A DNA stretch of 64,000 nt, taken from NCBI GenBank assembly GCA_034336665.1, contig JAPFBE010000013.1, positions 17,339,056-17,403,055 of the forward strand, read 5' to 3'. Positions 58,941 through 64,000 of this stretch are shown here, one piece after another. The DNA comes from Luscinia megarhynchos. Its lineage: Eukaryota; Chordata; Aves; Passeriformes; Turdidae. Numbering within the stretch: position 1 is the first letter of the stretch; each line of letters opens with the position of its first letter. The notes under the pieces are model-generated. The model made no database searches. It had not been told where the DNA came from and saw only the letters and a list, made by a program, of their open reading frames with translations. Both the position numbers and the translations under genes were made by a program.

Positions 58941-61900
58941 TGGACTCCTCAGGTAAGGCACGGCTTTTAACTACTCCTTCTCACTCTCTTTCCATTGCCT
59001 GGCAAAGTTGTTTTTTTAGTAAGTCATTTAGTAGGCTTTCAAGATTTTCACAGTAGCAGAAGAAGCCCATATGCAGCAAACATGCCATGCACCTTTTATT
59101 TCGCCACCTGTACCTGATAAAATCAGCTGAAAAACACACCACAAAACCTATATGGATATAATGGGCCTTTAAATAATCTTTTTTTGCTGAACCACAACAG
59201 CCAGGGAGCCAAACATCATCCTGCACATCTCTACAACAGAGGCCAGCTGCCATTTCCTCAACAAGCTGGTCCTTGTGATCCAGCTTGCTCTACTGAAACA
59301 AGCCTCTTCACATGAGCTACAGCAGGCAGTCCTATGCACACACAGTGCTCATTAGTTTTCTGACATAGCACAGAAAACACAAGATACACTTCAGGATGCC
59401 AAAATACTGGTTTCAAAGCCAGCCAAAAAAAAAGGCTCATGTTATCAAAACTCACACATAAGACATCCCTTATTTCAGCTAGGTGGGTATGATCATTTGA
59501 ATGCTGGGCATGTAAATAGGGAAGCAGGGCAAGCACTTCCAAGAAAATTCAAACACTGATTATCTTCACCACACAAATATGATTAAAAACAAAAGTGTGT
59601 GTGTTTGTTGATGTGTCATCTGATACAGATTATATACACAGGTTATATTGTTTCTTATCTCTACCTGTTTAAATAGTGAAACAAATCCACACAAGTGCAA
59701 CCAGGCCATTAAAAGGACCACTAGCTACAAAGAATCATCAAAAGTATCCAAGAGGGAAACTAATTGTAGAAAAATACATACATCAGTATTTAATGCACCA
59801 AACACTTCTAAAGCAACATAACAAAACTTGCTGAAGGGTTTCTTACACTTTATCACAGTATTCCTTCAATTAGTCTTAACCCTAAATAATACTAGAGCCC
59901 AGGCAATTTTAACACCAAAGGGAAAAAATCCTTTATGTCTTTTAAGCACTGATGGAACAGACAGCAATTACTCTTCAGAATACACACTGCTAACTTGAGC
60001 TCTTTGAAGATGCCAAGTAACTTGCACATTTGGGACTGTTTGTGGTTTGTTTTGGGTTTTCGGGTTTTTTTGGGAGGGGAAGGGAAGAAGGGAAGGGAAA
60101 AGATCCAGCTAAAAATGTGGTTGTGATTCTGGAAGATGCTGAACTGCTTTTGACAAGCTTGTCAGATAAACCCCTACTTAACTCCAATGACACAAGTAGC
60201 CAAACCCACACACATAGGAAGCACTTATGTAACTTAACACTGATTTTGACAAGCAGGCTGGAGAAATGGGGCTTGGCACCTCAACATTCAGGCACTGGAC
60301 AGCACACATCAGAGAACAGGCAGGGTATTCAAAGCTAAAGAGACACTGAAAGCATCAGAGAGTAGGCTTTAAATACCAGCAGAATTCAGCTATCATTACC
60401 CTACACAAGCATTAAGTATGTTTAAAATACAGTTCTTCTTCATGAATAAGGAAAAACATCCTGAAGGAAACAGTCCTTCTGAAATCATCTTTCTAATGAA
60501 TACAAACAATTATGTCTTTCTAATACCATATAAAACAAGCATTTTCCTTATCAGTACAAAGAAATGAGCTATAACTAGAAACTAGCTGACAGATCTTGTC
60601 CCATCTGACCCAGGCTACACGGGCTCTGACACCTAAAGTCAGTGAAGAAATTCTCAGCCCACTACTTCAAGAGGACTGAGGTCATTGCATGCCTCTCACT
60701 GGCTCTTTCCTCCATAGCTCAGCCAGCCTGGTTTCCTACACATGCACATAGTTTGGCTTTCTGGGTAACCTTAAGTGTGAGCTCCAGGCTGAGCCTCCAT
60801 GAGTTTAGGTCCAAAATCCTATGGAGCACTTTAACCACAATTTTCAAAGTCGTACATGATGACCAAACAGAGCTCTGGGTGCTGTGTGCCTATTCACAAA
60901 CCAGACTACTCAACTGTTGTTCATTTCACTGAGGGCTACTTCCGTTCCAAGATCTCAAAATATCCAACTGTTTCACTATTTGGTCACTATTTTTCTCCAT
61001 TTCCCAAACCAGTAAACAGCTTTCCATCTCCATGTTCCTTTTCTGTACGATTTGCATTTAGCCTGATTTGAAACTACTTTAGCAGAAGCTTTTGGGAAGA
61101 TTGAGGGAACTTTCTCTGCAAGGCAGAGGTCCTAGGAAGTTATGTCCTTCCAAGAACAGATGGTTTTGCAGTGGATACCACAGTGCATAGCTTACAAGGA
61201 TTATCATCACTGCAAGCTTTACCCTAGGGAAGTACACTGAGCATTTCTCTGAACATCTATCATCATCATTGCTAAAGCACTATGCTGGAGAACATACAGA
61301 AAAAAATCTTTTCATTTTTAATGTATCCAAACACCTAGATTGCATCTAAATAATGGTGACTAATAATATTTTTTCAGCTCAGTAACTTCAAATGTTATAT
61401 ATAAAGCAATAACCATGACATTTTCCAGATCATAATCACCAAAAGTTTCTAGAATTTTTGATAGGTATGCAAAAGAAATTTGCACATAGCCATACTCCTT
61501 TAAAACTTGAATGGCCATCATTAAATGCATTATCATTGTCATTTAAAGTAAAACAGATACTGCTTTCAAGTCAGCAAAGCTTTCAAATGACATAAAAGAG
61601 CTGTTCCTAGCATTATCCACTGCAAAGCTGGAGACTAAATGAGCAGTTCAAAGCTCAGTAACTGATGCAAAATGCTACAGCAAAATGAACTACTTGTGTC
61701 AGCACATCACCCTTCCTACCTTTCCACCTCAGCCTCGCTCCAGTGCTCAGCTCCAGGAAGACAAAGGAAACTGCTAAGTCCAACAGCTCTGAGATGGGAC
61801 CAGAAAAGCTCCACTTTTTAATCCACTCCCTTTTAAATCAGGAAGGCTCCAAAATCTGCTAAAGGACTGCAAGGAAAACCCATGAAAACCACTAGTGGCT

Positions 61901-64000
61901 TTCTAGCACATGGGCTTTGTTATAGCAAGATTTTCCTTCCAAAGAGAAAGACCTAAGCTTCTTTTCCCAAACCACCACTCCAAAACATCACCTGTGATTT
62001 CAGTGGCCTTCTAATCACACTATTTTTTGTAAATCCTAGTTTTTGGCTCAGAATTATCTAACTCTGTTTCTGGATTCAGTGCTAATCCCAAATGAGTCAT
62101 ATTTAAATTTCCAAGTCCTTTGAGTAAATCTTACAGGTTTAAAAGAAGTTACATACATAGCAATGTTGCTGTAAATAGAGGAAAATGCAGCGCAATTCCA
62201 AGCAAATATTTACAAATTAGACTTAAGGAACACACAACTACCTACTTAAAAAGGCTTAAATTGTACAATGCTAACAAAGACAACGTTTCCACAAACCCAG
62301 GTGGAACCACATCAGAAGACATGCCCGAAATTGGTAAATTGTGGTCAGCATCAGAAAACCCAGCTATGATTTTTATGAGCACCATACAATGGGAAAAAAG
62401 TTCTTTCCTACAGTTGATGCTGCAACTGAAAGACCATAGTTAATAATTTTACTTTTGCAATTTTTTACAAATTGTTTCTTGGGATAGTTGTCATAATTCA
62501 GAAGAAGAGAGAAAATGATGAACGCCTTCTTACAAATACTTCTGCATGAGATGTAGCCATGACTAAAGGAGCTATGATCAATTTTTTTTAGCACACTAAA
62601 AATTAGAGAATAGTTTATTAAAATAGTTACCAACATACGGTGTGATTTTTTACAAGTGGCCAGGCACATCTGCCAGGGAAGTGAGTTATAGATTACTAAA
62701 GTCTGATGATACAAGCTATCTGCCAAGGGATGAGAAGCAAATGTGACTCAGAGAACAGTTTCTGAGTCAATACTGCAAAGAATTTTTACTTTAAAGGGTG
62801 TACCTAATTAGGCAAAATGGGATCAACAAAGCTTTTGTGGCTTGGTGAAACTTCTCACTGTTTCTGAGGTTAGCCCCTGGCTGCTCCTGAAGCATACTTC
62901 TGATATGCTTCACCTGCACTTCTAAAGCACTTCTCCACTTGTTAAAACTACTCAAATTGGTTTTTATTTTCTCATTATGCTAGTCAGCAATGCTGGTGTG
63001 TATCCAATAACTTGGAGGGACTTAAAAGTTTCTACTAAGTCCAATAAAACCTGCAGCTCAAGAACAATTATCTAAAAAATCACCACTATATTTTTCCATT
63101 AATCCCTTTCTTCCTATTAAAAAAGTCAATAGCATACCAAAAAAGATCTTGTCCCTCCTCTTTCTTCATGACTTGATACTGACAGCATAGAATATACTGA
63201 ATTTCTTGCCAATGAAAGCTCAGTAACAATTTATATTTTATAAAATGTGAACTTTCCAAAACATGTATATGTTTTGTATATTTATTTAAGCTTGAGTGAG
63301 TCTCAGGAGCAAAATTAAAGTACCACAAAGCAAATAATATTGTAAAGCATGAGGGAAGGAAAATATCACTGATCACTCTAGTTAAAAAGTAAATAAATGC
63401 AGTGGACAAAAAAATTAGGAATTAGGGGGAAAAAAAGGCAAGTAATACAAAAAATTAGAAAAAGTGATGCAGTTAAATTAATGCCACCAGAGTTCTCCTA
63501 TGCAAAGGAAACTCAACAGCAAACAACTCTTCCTGTGAGTTGTGTCCTCTCTGACCACAGTCAGAAGGAACAAGCACTTCCCTTCCACCTAAGGTCTTTT
63601 CAAGTTGAAAATTAGTGCCTGACAGGTTCCAGCAATGTAAATTTTTTTATTCATGCCTGTTGCCTCTCTACTTCAAACCACGTTCTGCTCTGTCAGAGGA
63701 TCTTAAAACACAGGAAAATGCCAGATGTCTCCTATTGACTGATCCAGATTTGCAATGGTACCTTCCTCCATTATCTGCACATCCACTTGGGCCTTGGTTT
63801 ACTCATGCAAAACTACCCTAGGGTACCCCAGCTTCTTCCACAGGCTTGCTATCTGCTGTCCACATTCACCTCTGCAACAAACAGTGTTCCAGCAAGCAGA
63901 GAAAACCCCATGGGGGGAAGCCATCATTTCTTATTTCTCTTTATCAGTACTCTGAAACACTTGCAAAAGATGTCCCTAATAATCCCACACACTCCAATAA

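Larger units (their letters stand above)
53011..64000 (-). other. ALCAM: ALCAM intron 1, 3' part only
   Basis: At least 11 kb of intron 1, which is also very large in mammals. It contains two CR1 copies (57,686-58,050 and 58,300-58,940), a long poly-pyrimidine run (54,992-55,031) and a G-rich purine stretch near 60,060-60,105. I found no exon, CpG island or promoter in it. The intron extends past the window end. Confidence 0.85.

Noticed and set aside
53011..64000. ALCAM exon 1 or promoter inside the window.
   Set aside because: I found no signal-peptide-encoding exon with a matching donor phase and no CpG-rich promoter; intron 1 most likely continues past 64,000.

Overview
This window is vertebrate, almost certainly avian, nuclear DNA. 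It carries most of one protein-coding gene on the minus strand: ALCAM (CD166; known in birds as BEN, SC1 or DM-GRASP), an immunoglobulin-superfamily adhesion receptor. The avian call rests on truncated CR1 retrotransposon copies, compact introns, and a protein that reads as an avian-type ALCAM. I cannot name the species.

Layout. Positions 1 to about 18,240 lie beyond the 3' end of ALCAM and look intergenic: one CR1 copy, simple repeats, AT-rich blocks, and no supportable coding gene. From about 18,245 to 20,577 is the last ALCAM exon, pure 3' UTR. From 22,145 to 53,010 are fourteen coding exons, exons 2 to 15 when numbered by homology to the mammalian gene. From 53,011 to the window end is the 3' part of intron 1, with two further CR1 copies. 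Exon 1, holding the promoter, start codon and most of the signal peptide, is outside the window beyond 64,000.

The exons join in one frame into 558 visible residues ending at a stop codon at 22,172-22,174. The product has five Ig domains, each with its disulfide cysteine pair visible, eight N-glycosylation sequons, a single transmembrane helix and a short cytoplasmic tail. Residue numbers in this annotation count from the Ala codon split between exons 1 and 2 (residue 1).

I see no evidence of a new multi-gene system. The points most worth a second look are within ALCAM: a GC-AG intron 11; a U1-like donor motif overlapping the acceptor of the 39-bp cassette exon 13; a 75-bp intron 10; a changed C-terminal residue in the PDZ-binding tail; and a 3' UTR with a miR-148/152 8-mer, a pair of miR-9 seed matches 22 nt apart, and a perfect 12-bp hairpin. 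Base-composition skew between the left flank and the ALCAM introns also hints at plus-strand transcription on the left.
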